Assembly (NCBI RefSeq): GCF_007860185.1
Contig: NZ_SJPY01000001.1
Location: forward strand, 1,201,132 to 1,265,131
Reading direction: 5' to 3'
DNA: 64,000 nucleotides
From: Novipirellula aureliae
GTDB taxonomy: Bacteria > Planctomycetota > Planctomycetia > Pirellulales > Pirellulaceae
Shown here: in pieces, positions 46,658 through 55,105 of the stretch
How the letters are laid out: each line of letters begins with the position of its first letter
How positions within the stretch are numbered: position 1 is the first letter of the stretch
Notes under the pieces: model-generated
Databases searched by the model: none
Seen by the model: only the letters and a program-made list of their open reading frames with translations
What the model was told of the DNA's origin: nothing
Made by a program: the position numbers and the translations under genes

Positions 46658-49054
46658 CTACGTTGCAGTCACCCATTCGGGCTCTTGCTTCGCTCGCTCG
46701 AACAATGGTTCCTCATCATCGGTTGTGGACCAACCTGTCTTTAGGCCTAACACGAACCAAGTCAGCCCGAAGATGCCAACGGCGAACAGCGTATCGCCGA
46801 CGATTCGCAGCCATCGCAAGGTATCCATCAGATCCGTCTGCAGAAAATCAGCGCTGCGAGCGTACCAGAAACCGTACTCGACACTGGCCCAAGTCTGCAT
46901 CAATCCGACTGGCAGCACCGAGATCAAAACCATCAACGCTAGACCGAAGTTGATTGCCCAGAAGCTGATTGCCAAAATGCCTGTCTTCCAACGCTTGTGG
47001 CTAGCCAATCCTTTCAAGCAAAACAGCGTCAAACCAATTCCCAGCATCCCGTAGACGCCGAACAACGCCGTGTGCCCGTGAACGGGCGTCGTGTTCAAGC
47101 CTTGCATGTAGTACAGCGCAATCGGTGGGTTGATCAGGAAGCCGAACAATCCGGCACCGACCAAATTCCAAAACGAAACCGCAACGAAGAAATAGATAGG
47201 CCATTTGTAGGCCGTTACCCATGGCTTCGCCCGAGTCAGCGTCAGGTTCTCGTAGGCTTCAAATCCGATCAACACAAGTGGAACAACTTCTAACGCACTG
47301 AACATCGCCCCGAGTGCTAAGACCGGCGTGGGAGTACCAGTGAAGTACAAGTGGTGGAACGTCCCAATGATCCCACCGAACAGGAAGATGGTGCTGGAGA
47401 ACAACACTGCGGCGGTCGCCGTGGTGGTTTTCAGTAGTCCCATTCGCGTGAACAGAAATGCGATCACAACGGTTGCAAAAACTTCAAAGAAGCCTTCGAC
47501 CCACAAGTGCACCACCCACCATCGCCAATATTCGGCAATCGCCAGATTCGTTTGTCGGTGCCACATGATTCCGGAGGCGTAAAAGACTGCGATCGCGGTG
47601 GACGCGACTAGAAACATTGCCAACAAATGCTTGTGTTCGCCAGGCTGCTTGAACGCAGGCCATAGGGCTCGAACCATCAAGCCAAGCCACAAGAACAAGC
47701 CAACAAGAAGGAACAACTGCCAAAACCGGCCGAGGTCAACGTATTCGTAGCCTTGATGGCCGAACCAGAAGTTCATCGTCAAGCCCATTTGCTGACGAGT
47801 TCCATACCAAGTACCGAACAGCGACCCGACGACGATGACCAATAGTGCCACAAACAGGAAATTCACTCCAGCGCGTTGAAATTTTGGTTCATGCCCCGAT
47901 ACCGCTGGCGCGATAAACAAGCCGGTTGCCAGCCACGCGGTCGCGATCCAGAAGATCGCCAACTGAGTGTGCCAAGTTCGCGTGACACTGTAAGGCAGGT
48001 AGTCAGCCAGTGGGATACCGTAGAACCCCTCCCCTTCGACACCATAGTGAGCCGTCACAGCACCGAGCCCTACTTGAACCAATATCAATGCGATCACAAC
48101 CCAAAAGTATTTTAGAGTTGCCTTCATCGATGGAGTGGGTGAAAGTGCCAGCAACGGGTCGCGTGGTGGCAGGTCCGTATGTTCTTCTTCATTCGATTTC
48201 AGCACCGCATAGTACCAAGCCAGCAGCCCCACTCCGGCAAGGAGCAGCACGAAACTGAGAACGGACCAGACGACCACCGCACCGCTGGGGGCGTTCGCGA
48301 CGAGGCGTTCGGCAGGCCAGTTGTTCGTATAGGTAACGGGCGCGGATGGTTCTGCGGCAAGTTTGTCAACCGCACCCGAGATCACCTGCCCCTCCTCCGC
48401 TGGCCTTTCCGTCGTGCAAACCCAAGCGGTCCAAAAGAAAAACGCATTCATCAACTCTTGCCGCTCGGGATCACGGATCGTGTTTTTCGGCATCGCATAA
48501 GCCGAACGTAACTCGGACGGTGTCATCCCGCCATCCGCAATAAATTGGACATCTTCTGGGAACTCTTCCGCATCACCGAAGAGTGCCGCATAGTATCGCG
48601 ACATGGCGTCGGCGGCGCGTGCTCGGTCAGGCGAGATCACGATCTGTTTCGAATCTACGTTATACGTGTTCGTCCGCATCTCGCGTTTGAGCCGGTCGTC
48701 GAGCGTCGCTTTGCCCGCTGCATCCAACTCCGAATACGGCTTGCTGTATTCCGTTTCGGACCAAGCATTGAGCAACCAAACACATTCGCGGTGCAACCAA
48801 TCGGCAGACCAATCTGGAGCGACGTAAGCACCATGCCCCCAGATGCTGCCGAGCTGTTGGCCGCCGATCGATTGCCACACGTTTTGTCCATCAAGGATTT
48901 GCTGTCCTTCCCATACGACTTTGCCATCCGTCGTTACGACTTCGTCTGGAACCGGCGGAGCGAGCCGATAGAGCTCAGCACCGTAATAACCGAGAACGAT
49001 GAACGAGAGGACGACCACGGTCCAAAAACCGATCCATAGCTTCTTGTATTGCAT
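46658..49054 (-). CDS. norZ: quinol-dependent nitric oxide reductase (qNor/NorZ)
   Basis: A fused single-subunit NO reductase of about 798 residues. It has an N-terminal membrane helix (LWIGFWTVVVLSFIVLGYYGAELY), a periplasmic domain with WEGQQILDGQNVWQSIGGQQLGSIWGHGAYVAPDWSADWLH, and a 12-helix haem-copper-oxidase-like core with HLWVEGFFEVFATVVIAFLF, GTFHHLYFTGTP (FeB histidines) and HGHTALFGVYGMLGIGLTL. It reduces NO to N2O with quinol, for detoxification or respiration. ATG 49054 is used because 49120 lies inside the upstream gene. It is the last gene of a RIC-YwiC-qNor operon. Confidence 0.93.
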   Translation of the reverse strand: MQYKKLWIGFWTVVVLSFIVLGYYGAELYRLAPPVPDEVVTTDGKVVWEGQQILDGQNVWQSIGGQQLGSIWGHGAYVAPDWSADWLHRECVWLLNAWSETEYSKPYSELDAAGKATLDDRLKREMRTNTYNVDSKQIVISPDRARAADAMSRYYAALFGDAEEFPEDVQFIADGGMTPSELRSAYAMPKNTIRDPERQELMNAFFFWTAWVCTTERPAEEGQVISGAVDKLAAEPSAPVTYTNNWPAERLVANAPSGAVVVWSVLSFVLLLAGVGLLAWYYAVLKSNEEEHTDLPPRDPLLALSPTPSMKATLKYFWVVIALILVQVGLGAVTAHYGVEGEGFYGIPLADYLPYSVTRTWHTQLAIFWIATAWLATGLFIAPAVSGHEPKFQRAGVNFLFVALLVIVVGSLFGTWYGTRQQMGLTMNFWFGHQGYEYVDLGRFWQLFLLVGLFLWLGLMVRALWPAFKQPGEHKHLLAMFLVASTAIAVFYASGIMWHRQTNLAIAEYWRWWVVHLWVEGFFEVFATVVIAFLFTRMGLLKTTTATAAVLFSSTIFLFGGIIGTFHHLYFTGTPTPVLALGAMFSALEVVPLVLIGFEAYENLTLTRAKPWVTAYKWPIYFFVAVSFWNLVGAGLFGFLINPPIALYYMQGLNTTPVHGHTALFGVYGMLGIGLTLFCLKGLASHKRWKTGILAISFWAINFGLALMVLISVLPVGLMQTWASVEYGFWYARSADFLQTDLMDTLRWLRIVGDTLFAVGIFGLTWFVLGLKTGWSTTDDEEPLFERAKQEPEWVTAT

Positions 49055-49103
49055 GTTTTGTATTCTTGTTCTGTAATTTGAGATTGTTGGAGTCGAGGGA
49101 GGG

Positions 49104-49865
49104 TTAAGGGATAACGACAACCACCGAGATCGCTGTCAAAACGGTAGCCCCAACGAGGCTCCAACCAATTTGTTTGAGCCGCTTCGCCGGTGGAGGCTGA
49201 ATCATCAGATACCAACTCGCCAAGACCATCGGGATCACTGGCAGGACCCAATCGTTCGCGTCCATCCACCACACAAACATCGAAAGTGGAAACACAGAGA
49301 TCGCTGTTAACCCGGTCCAATGGAGCATTCGATTCCTATGCTTTTGGAATGCAATCACACTACGAACCGCTAACGTCGTTGCAGCGAATCCAAGCAACCA
49401 AACCACCCACGTTTTGAGGGCATCCCCCGTCCCCATTCCCCCGGCAAGTAAGATGGGAACACAAGGTGCTGAGAGCCCAATCACGCCAGCGGTTTGTCCA
49501 AGCGGCGTTCGATGCCTACCGGCAAATGCGACTCCAAAACTGAGCGTTGCGAGAACAACGCACCCAATCAGCGCAACACGAACCGCGACATTGCCGGATA
49601 TCAGCGAAGCAACTCCACTTGCTATGCAGATCACAGTCAACGTGAGCAAATAGCGAGACGCTGTCGTTGCAGACCGTCTCGCTCGCTGTCCACGATGACC
49701 GATCATCACCAATAACGGCTCGTGCGCTAGAAAACCAGCGACCGAGGCCGCCGCGACAAAAACGCCTACCCAACTCACCCCCACGGCTGCAAAAGAGGTC
49801 AGGACCGGGATGATCAAAATCGCATAGGCACCATGTTCCTTAGGCTGATGTTCGATCACGACCAT
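49104..49865 (-). CDS. YwiC-like membrane protein
   Basis: A 253-residue polytopic membrane protein starting MVVIEHQPKEHGAYAILIIPVLTSF; the KEHGAYA motif is the mark of the YwiC-like family, whose members sit near nitrate/NO respiration genes. The function is unknown. It overlaps the RIC gene by ten bases and precedes qNor by 49, fitting one operon. Confidence 0.85.
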   Translation of the reverse strand: MVVIEHQPKEHGAYAILIIPVLTSFAAVGVSWVGVFVAAASVAGFLAHEPLLVMIGHRGQRARRSATTASRYLLTLTVICIASGVASLISGNVAVRVALIGCVVLATLSFGVAFAGRHRTPLGQTAGVIGLSAPCVPILLAGGMGTGDALKTWVVWLLGFAATTLAVRSVIAFQKHRNRMLHWTGLTAISVFPLSMFVWWMDANDWVLPVIPMVLASWYLMIQPPPAKRLKQIGWSLVGATVLTAISVVVVIP

Positions 49866-50584
49866 CCACCTTGCGATTCTAGTTGAACCGCTTTTGGAAA
49901 CAGTACGTTATTTTCCTTGTGAATGTGCTGGTGCATGTCCTGCTCTAATTCGGCAAGACCGCTCAACAACGCACGATACGTGTTGCAAGCCCACTCGGGC
50001 GGCATGAACTCGTCCGTGACTTCACGCATCGTTGCCAGTTCATCGCCAGCATGATCATGCTCGAGCTCCATTTGGCGAATCGGATTTGCCACACTACCAC
50101 AATGGAATCCCTGTGGGGCATCGGCGACTTCAAGTTGCCGGACCATGGGAAACAAGATTCGCTCCTCCTTCATCAGGTGCGGCTCAACCTCGGCACAAAA
50201 GGCAAGAAACGCTTTGCGCAGTCGATGCAATCGCTCGTCCTTTTCGCCATGCACGCGAGCAACCTTTTCCGTCATCCAATCGAGTCGTGGAATCTCCTTT
50301 TTAAGATAAGCGTGATGCGTGTTTTCGATATGGTCCGCTAATTCCGTCAACGTCATCGCATCCGCATCAACAAGTTCGTCGCTACGACCGGAAACTTGAT
50401 CACAGGTCTTCAAGCTCTCGCAAACTTCATCCAGATTAACGTCCTTTTTCTCACACGCCTGACGCAGTGAGATCTTACCGCCGCAGCAGTAATCGACTCC
50501 CATCTGCTCAAACACCCTCGATCGCTGTGGTCGCTGACGCACGAGTTCGCCAACCGACGTATCTTCAAAACGGATCGTCACCAT
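49856..50584 (-). CDS. iron-sulfur cluster repair di-iron protein RIC (ScdA/YtfE)
   Basis: The N-terminal DUF542 part is SVGELVRQRPQRSRVFEQMGVDYCCGGKISLRQAC. The hemerythrin-like di-iron domain has LADHIENTHHAYLKKEIPRL, HLMKEERILFPM, MELEHDHAGDEL and HQHIHKENNVLFPKA. RIC proteins repair Fe-S or di-iron centres after NO or oxidative damage. ATG 50584 gives the usual start (242 residues); an upstream ATG at 50638 is less likely. It leads the operon with the YwiC-like and qNor genes, matching an NO-defence role. Confidence 0.94.
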   Translation of the reverse strand: MVTIRFEDTSVGELVRQRPQRSRVFEQMGVDYCCGGKISLRQACEKKDVNLDEVCESLKTCDQVSGRSDELVDADAMTLTELADHIENTHHAYLKKEIPRLDWMTEKVARVHGEKDERLHRLRKAFLAFCAEVEPHLMKEERILFPMVRQLEVADAPQGFHCGSVANPIRQMELEHDHAGDELATMREVTDEFMPPEWACNTYRALLSGLAELEQDMHQHIHKENNVLFPKAVQLESQGGWS

Positions 50585-50656
50585 CGTTCTGTTCCCATTA
50601 ACAACGCCAAAATTGGCTCCACTGGCATGGCCATCCATGCGTCAAAAGAGAGGAAC

Positions 50657-50707
50657 CAATATCCTGCACCTAAAGGTACATCTCTTGAACATGCACGTCA
50701 AGGTGCA
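50657..50707. promoter_or_regulatory. putative NO-responsive operator upstream of RIC-YwiC-qNor
   Basis: TGCACCTAAAGGTACA (50665-50680) is a 16-bp palindrome with one mismatched pair; a further half-site AAGGTGCA lies at 50700-50707, and CAATATCCTG overlaps the left edge. It is 77 bases or more upstream of the RIC start and resembles the motif at 46008. Confidence 0.5.
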
Positions 50708-50789
50708 GAATAGGTTGTCGTCAAAAATTTTGTCGAAATGGATGCGAGGTGAAAGAGCATGACTCGGTGGGATCCTGGGCGGTTAGCCC

Positions 50790-51060
50790 CGAATGGCGTG
50801 GACTTAAGAAAAACCGAGTGAGTTTCACAGGGGAGTTTTTCTGGCTTCCGTCCGGCTTGTCCGGGCAGAGCAACAGGTGGCAGCTACCATGAACCCAAAA
50901 TCCTACGCTCGCTCCCCCTCTACGAATCGCCCGAGGCGATTGGTAGGGGGGGAGCGAAGTTCTTTCGGGCGTGCGGTTTGTAGCCGCCACTTGCTTCCTC
51001 CGCCGAGACAAGCTCGACGGAAAGAGGTTTCACGTCCCAGAATTCCTTCAGTCCACGCCA
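50790..51060 (+). repeat. GTAG-headed REP cluster, second locus
   Basis: Contains CTTCCGTCCGGCTTGTCCGG and the tail ending GGCAGCTACC (minus strand GGTAGCTGCC), then CCGCCGAGACAAGCTCGACGG, plus flanking words (GGCGTGGACTTAAGAAAAACC; CTACGAATCGCC) also present at 36880-37160. It sits between the RIC promoter and the second rrf2 gene. Confidence 0.82.
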
Positions 51061-51114
51061 TTCCGTTCAGCCCCAGTGGGTCCAAAGAAAGACCGAGGCA
51101 GAAAGTCTCCGTCG

Positions 51115-51145
51115 CATTTGACAAATGGTGTATACTTTGTTAACC
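51115..51145 (+). promoter_or_regulatory. candidate promoter/operator of the second rrf2 gene
   Basis: The 13-base perfect palindrome CATTTG-A-CAAATG (51115-51127) overlaps a TTGACA (51118-51123) that could be a -35 box, with TAACCA 17 bases later. Autoregulation is a guess from position. Confidence 0.35.
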
Positions 51146-51187
51146 AAGAAACAGTTGTCGTCATTTCTACAATTTGCATTGCCCCCG

Positions 51188-51625
51188 ATGATTAACCAGA
51201 AGACTTCGCAGAATGCGATCTCCGCGATGAGCCGTTTAGCGGAACTGTATGCCGTGAGGCCCACTTGCACATTGTCATCACGCGAGATTGCCGAAAGTCG
51301 GAATTTGCCGACGCCGATTGTCGCAAAGATTTTGACCATCCTTTCGCGAGCAGGCTACGTAACCGGTTCGCCTGGCCCCGGCGGCGGTTACCGATTAGCC
51401 AAAAAACCGTCCGCGATCACGCTCAAAGAAGTGATGGTGCTGTTCGAGCGTGAATCCGAATCGATGTGCCCATTCGGCCCTGGCTGGTGCGGTAATAAAG
51501 AACCCTGCCCGCTACACGACACAATCGTCGACATGGAAAAACGAGCCCAGAAATTCTTAACCAAGACGACTTTTGCCGCGTTCGTCAAGGGAGCGCCGAG
51601 CGTGCCGATTACCAGTTGTCAATAG
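51188..51625 (+). CDS. Rrf2 family regulator with three-cysteine cluster motif
   Basis: A 145-residue Rrf2 protein: INQKTSQNAISAMSRLAELY, LSSREIAESRNLPTPIVAKILTILSRAGYVTGSPGPGGGYRLAKK and LKEVMVLFE. The Cys motif SMCPFGPGWCGNKEPCPLH has three cysteines (C-x6-C-x5-C), as in Fe-S-containing NsrR/IscR/RirA, so it is the better NO or Fe-S sensor of the two Rrf2 proteins here. Start 51188 gives the normal family N-terminus; the frame opens at 51125. It is convergent with mobB. Confidence 0.88.
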   Translation: MINQKTSQNAISAMSRLAELYAVRPTCTLSSREIAESRNLPTPIVAKILTILSRAGYVTGSPGPGGGYRLAKKPSAITLKEVMVLFERESESMCPFGPGWCGNKEPCPLHDTIVDMEKRAQKFLTKTTFAAFVKGAPSVPITSCQ

Positions 51626-51657
51626 ATCCCGTTGCAAATCGATATAGTCAAACGAAA

Positions 51658-52164
51658 TCACGTTTGCGACTTTGCGAGCGAGAGTACTTTTTCTGCAAGC
51701 GATTCGATGTTGGTTCGCGTCCAAGTCGGGATTCGAACGTCGATCGAGTCGTCGGTGACGACTGCGGTGATGGCGGGCGCAACCGTCGCGTAGGGGGCTT
51801 CGCTAATACCAGCCCGCCAAACTTCGATCTTGACTGCATCGGTTTGCAGATCCCCTTCGACGAGGACCAAGTCACAACCGGCGAACATCGGTGCAAGCGA
51901 ATCGTAGCGTGATGCGTCGCGTGATACTGGATCGTCGGCAGCTTGGAAGACGGCAGTCATGCCGGGCGACAGGATGCCGACAACGGATGAACCAGCTTGG
52001 CGATGTTGATGTGAATCTTTGCCGGGCGCGTCGAGCTCATGAGAATGATGCGTGTGCTTGATCGTGCCCACACGATAGCCTTGTTCGCTGAGCAGGCGGA
52101 CCAACTCTACGATCAAGGTCGTCTTGCCGCTATTTTTCCGGCCAACAATGTGTACTCGTTTCAT
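51658..52164 (-). CDS. mobB: molybdopterin-guanine dinucleotide biosynthesis adapter MobB
   Basis: A 168-residue P-loop GTPase: MKRVHIVGRKNSGKTTLIVELVRLL (Walker A GRKNSGKTT), GYRVGTIKHTHHSHELDAPGKDSHQHRQAGSSVV and DLVLVEGDLQ are standard MobB motifs. It assists MobA in adding GMP to the molybdenum cofactor. ATG 52164 is the family start; the open frame upstream is REP-derived sequence (RLGLEAPAT). It follows the act operon on the same strand. Confidence 0.92.
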   Translation of the reverse strand: MKRVHIVGRKNSGKTTLIVELVRLLSEQGYRVGTIKHTHHSHELDAPGKDSHQHRQAGSSVVGILSPGMTAVFQAADDPVSRDASRYDSLAPMFAGCDLVLVEGDLQTDAVKIEVWRAGISEAPYATVAPAITAVVTDDSIDVRIPTWTRTNIESLAEKVLSLAKSQT

Positions 52165-52245
52165 AAGTATTGTGGCTGGGGCTTCTAACCCCAATCGGTT
52201 TCCTTTCCTATTTCTGCTGCGGCTAAAAACCACCGCCCCGTTTCA

Positions 52246-53469
52246 TCAATAGGCCGCCGTGACCGCAATCGACGCGCCGAGACGTGGATCTCCAATGGGG
52301 AGAAGTGAGGTTCGCGTCGCGATCAAGGACGCACCGATCAAGTAGGTGCAACTGACAAACAATAGTGTTCCAAGTTCAGGCAGACCGATCGTAAAGTGTG
52401 GGCCTAGCTCAGGCATGACGAGCCAATAGAGGTCAAAGTAGTGCATCACGAGTAGCCATACAGTCCAGAAGATCATCGCATGCTTGTTGCTCTTGACATG
52501 CCGTGACAGGATGCCGAAGAACGGAATGATGAAATGACCGAACAGTAGGAACACGAGCAGTCGTCCCCAACTGTTGCCAAAACCTTCCGCCATGGAAGCT
52601 CCGCGAACAACAAACCACCGCGTGGTTTCAGGCATGTTGGCGTACCAAAGCAACATGTATTGGCTAAAAGCGATATAGCCCCAAAAGAAAACGAAGGCGA
52701 AAAGCAACCGGCCCAAGTCTCGTCGATGTTCGTCGGAGATAATCGGCGTCAGGATTCCATACTTTTCAAGTAACAGGACGGACAACAGTAGGATCGAAAA
52801 ACCGCCGACCGCACAACCGGCAAAGTAATAGACGCCAAAGATCGTGCTGTACCAATGCGGATCGAGTGACATCAAGAAGTCGAACGAAGCGTAGGTCAGC
52901 GTGATGCCAAAGACAAACATCGCTGGCCCCGCCCACCATTCCATTTGTCTGGTATCATCCTCGCCACCCGCTAGATCGTGGTGACGCGATCGATGGAAAT
53001 AAAACCATGCAATCCATGCCCAGACCGCAAAGAAGACAGCCGCGCGAAGAAGAAAAAGACCGGGATGGAGCCAGTTTTGCTTGCTTTGGGTTAGTTCATC
53101 GACGTTTGCGGTTGCCCAAGGGTATAGGGAGGCGCTGTTACCGAGGACTGAAAACGCGAGCGGCACGAAAAGGACCGCGACCGTAATGACGTTGAGTGCA
53201 AAGATTTCAGCGGGGCGACGGACCAACACGCCCCAACCGGCTCGCGTCAAGTGTTGGACCAGGACAAAGAACAAGGAGCCGAGCGAAAGACTCAGTGCGA
53301 ACGCAAAGGCAACCAGGTACGACAACATGACCCGGTGGGCACCGCCAGTGTAAAGCATTGAAGCGGTGACCGACAACAGAGCACCAGCGACGGCTCCACC
53401 ACACAAAATCAGAATCACGGTACGAGGGATGGAAAGATAAACAGGTTCGATAGTGGTTTGTTTTGTCAT
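52246..53469 (-). CDS. actF: alternative complex III subunit ActF (NrfD-like membrane subunit)
   Basis: A 407-residue integral membrane protein with about ten helices, related to ActC/NrfD, that is thought to take part in quinol binding and proton transfer. Visible pieces: YLSIPRTVILILCGGAVAGALLSV, MEWWAGPAMFVFGITLTYASFDFLMSLDPHWYSTIFGVYYFAG, GRLLFAFVFFWGYIAFSQYMLLWYANMPETTRWF and FFGILSRHVKSNKHAM. The WYSTIFGVYYFAG region is characteristic of ActF. ATG 53469 is the likely start; the frame upstream is REP-coded. It is separated from actE by a RAYT gene and two REP arrays. Confidence 0.9.
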   Translation of the reverse strand: MTKQTTIEPVYLSIPRTVILILCGGAVAGALLSVTASMLYTGGAHRVMLSYLVAFAFALSLSLGSLFFVLVQHLTRAGWGVLVRRPAEIFALNVITVAVLFVPLAFSVLGNSASLYPWATANVDELTQSKQNWLHPGLFLLRAAVFFAVWAWIAWFYFHRSRHHDLAGGEDDTRQMEWWAGPAMFVFGITLTYASFDFLMSLDPHWYSTIFGVYYFAGCAVGGFSILLLSVLLLEKYGILTPIISDEHRRDLGRLLFAFVFFWGYIAFSQYMLLWYANMPETTRWFVVRGASMAEGFGNSWGRLLVFLLFGHFIIPFFGILSRHVKSNKHAMIFWTVWLLVMHYFDLYWLVMPELGPHFTIGLPELGTLLFVSCTYLIGASLIATRTSLLPIGDPRLGASIAVTAAY

Positions 53470-53476
53470 GGTTGTT

Positions 53477-53930
53477 ATGTCCGTGGCTGGGACTTCTAGC
53501 CCCAGCCGTTTCAATTCGTGCCCGAGGCTCCCAGCCCCAGCCATTTCAATTCGTACCTGAGGCTCCCAGCCCCAGCCATTTCAATTCGTAACTGGGGCTT
53601 CTAGCCCCAGCCGTTCCAATTCGTGCCCGAGGCTCCCAGCCCCAGCCATTTCAATTCGTGCCCGAGGCTCCCAGCCCCAGCCATTTCAATTCGTGCCTGA
53701 GGCTCCCAGCCCCAGCCATTTCAATTCGTGACTGGGGCTTCTAGCCCCAGCCGCATCAATTCGTGACTGGGGCTCCCAGCCCCAGCCGTTCCAATTCGTA
53801 CCTGAGGCTCCCAGCCCCAGCCGTTTCAATTCGTGCCTAATGCTCCCAGCCCCAGCCGTTTCAATTCGTGCCCGAGGCTCCCAGCCCCAGCCGTTCCAAT
53901 TCGTGACTGGGGCTTCTAGCCCCAGCCGTG
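53477..53930 (+). repeat. REP array, GGGGCTTCTAGCCCC type, about 13 copies
   Basis: Units of about 36 bases: a palindrome such as CTGGGGCTTCTAGCCCCAG or the variant GAGGCTCCCAGCCCC, followed by CCGTTTCAATTCGTG(A/C). Copies differ by a few bases but spacing is regular. It lies between actF and the RAYT gene and is open in a minus-strand frame. Confidence 0.95.
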
Positions 53931-53966
53931 ATAAGTGCTTGCTGCGGCCGGAAGCCACAGTCACGT

Positions 53967-54659
53967 TTACAGTTGAAGATCGTACTCGGCCGTATGCAAC
54001 AAATACTGTCCGTCCGGCAGTCTCGCTTTATCGGGATTCACACGGATGTAATTCTGAATTCGTAATAGCTCCTCACCATCACGCACAATATGATCGTGAG
54101 TCTCGCTCATCCACAACGTACCTTTGGTTTTCAACCGCGCATGTATTTGGTTCGATGTGTAGCTCTTGATTGAATGCAGAACATCCTCCAGTTCATAACC
54201 TGGATACGGCGTCATAAGTGCATGAACATGATTTGGCATCACCACTGCGTCGCCACACTCAAGCCTTTCCGTGTGGAAATGCAATAGTGCCTTCATAACA
54301 ATCTCTGCAAGCTGATTATCGCGAAGCACACAACTACCATGTGCCTCATCGAGCGTTTGAAACAGTTTGGAAACAAAGTAACGTTCAAAAAGTTTTCGAT
54401 CATTTCGTGACAACCGCCTAAATGTCCCGATCCAGTTGTCGTCATTCACTTCGATGTCGCGAGTCCGCAGCCATTGCTCTCGTTCGCATCTCCACGCTTC
54501 CAAGACGCCTTCAGGAACCGAATCTGCTAACCGGAATGTCACGAAATAGGTACACCCATCTTGGCGCCAATGAGGTAAAAAACCATTGTAGTAAATTCGC
54601 ACCTCACCCCATTCATCAAACGGCTGAAAGGATAGTCGTTCGTTGTGATGGAATGGCAT
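53967..54659 (-). CDS. REP-associated tyrosine transposase (RAYT)
   Basis: A 230-residue single-strand transposase of the TnpA-REP family: GCTYFVTFRLADSVP, then VVMPNHVHALMTPYPGYELEDVLHSIKSYTSNQIHARL (HUH motif HVH and the helix with the presumed nucleophile Tyr in KSYTSNQI) and LWMSETHDHIVRDGEELLRIQNYIRVNPDKARL. ATG 54659 has GAGGTG eight bases upstream; the frame before it is REP sequence. It sits between actE and actF in the same direction, flanked on both sides by REP arrays that it presumably mobilises. Confidence 0.93.
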   Translation of the reverse strand: MPFHHNERLSFQPFDEWGEVRIYYNGFLPHWRQDGCTYFVTFRLADSVPEGVLEAWRCEREQWLRTRDIEVNDDNWIGTFRRLSRNDRKLFERYFVSKLFQTLDEAHGSCVLRDNQLAEIVMKALLHFHTERLECGDAVVMPNHVHALMTPYPGYELEDVLHSIKSYTSNQIHARLKTKGTLWMSETHDHIVRDGEELLRIQNYIRVNPDKARLPDGQYLLHTAEYDLQL

Positions 54660-54680
54660 AAATGACACCTCGGTGTACGC

Positions 54681-55105
54681 GTGACTGGGGCTTCTAGCCC
54701 CAGTGCTGCGGCTAGAAGCCACAGACACTTTCATTCTTTCTCGCTGCGGCTGGAAGCCACAGCCACTTTCATTCTATCTCGCTGCGGCTGGAAGCCACAG
54801 ACACTTTCATTCTTTCTCGCTGCGGCTGGAAGCCACAGACACTTTTATTCTATCTCGCTGCGGCTGGAAGCCACAGACACTTTCATTCTATCTCGCTGCG
54901 GCTGGAAGCCACAGACACTTTTATTCTTTCTCGCTGCGGCTGGAAGCCACAGACACTTTCATTCTATCTCGCTGCGGCTGGAAGCCACAGACACTTTCAT
55001 TCTTTCTCGCTGCGGCTGGAAGCCACAGACACTTTCATTCTATCTCGCTGCGGCTAGAAGCCACAGACACTTTTATTCTATCTCGCTGCGGCTGGAAGCC
55101 ACAGA
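54681..55105 (+). repeat. REP array, CTGCGGCTGGAAGCCACAG type, 11 copies
   Basis: After one GGGGCTTCTAGCCCC copy come 11 units of about 38 bases, each CTGCGGCTGGAAGCCACAG followed by ACACTTT(C/T)ATTCT(A/T)TCTCG. The right edge runs into the 3' end of actE and encodes its last residues. Confidence 0.95.

Noticed and set aside
53477-53930. Regularly spaced repeats considered as a CRISPR array
   Set aside because: The spacers between palindromes are themselves nearly identical and no cas genes are present; the pattern is a REP tandem array.
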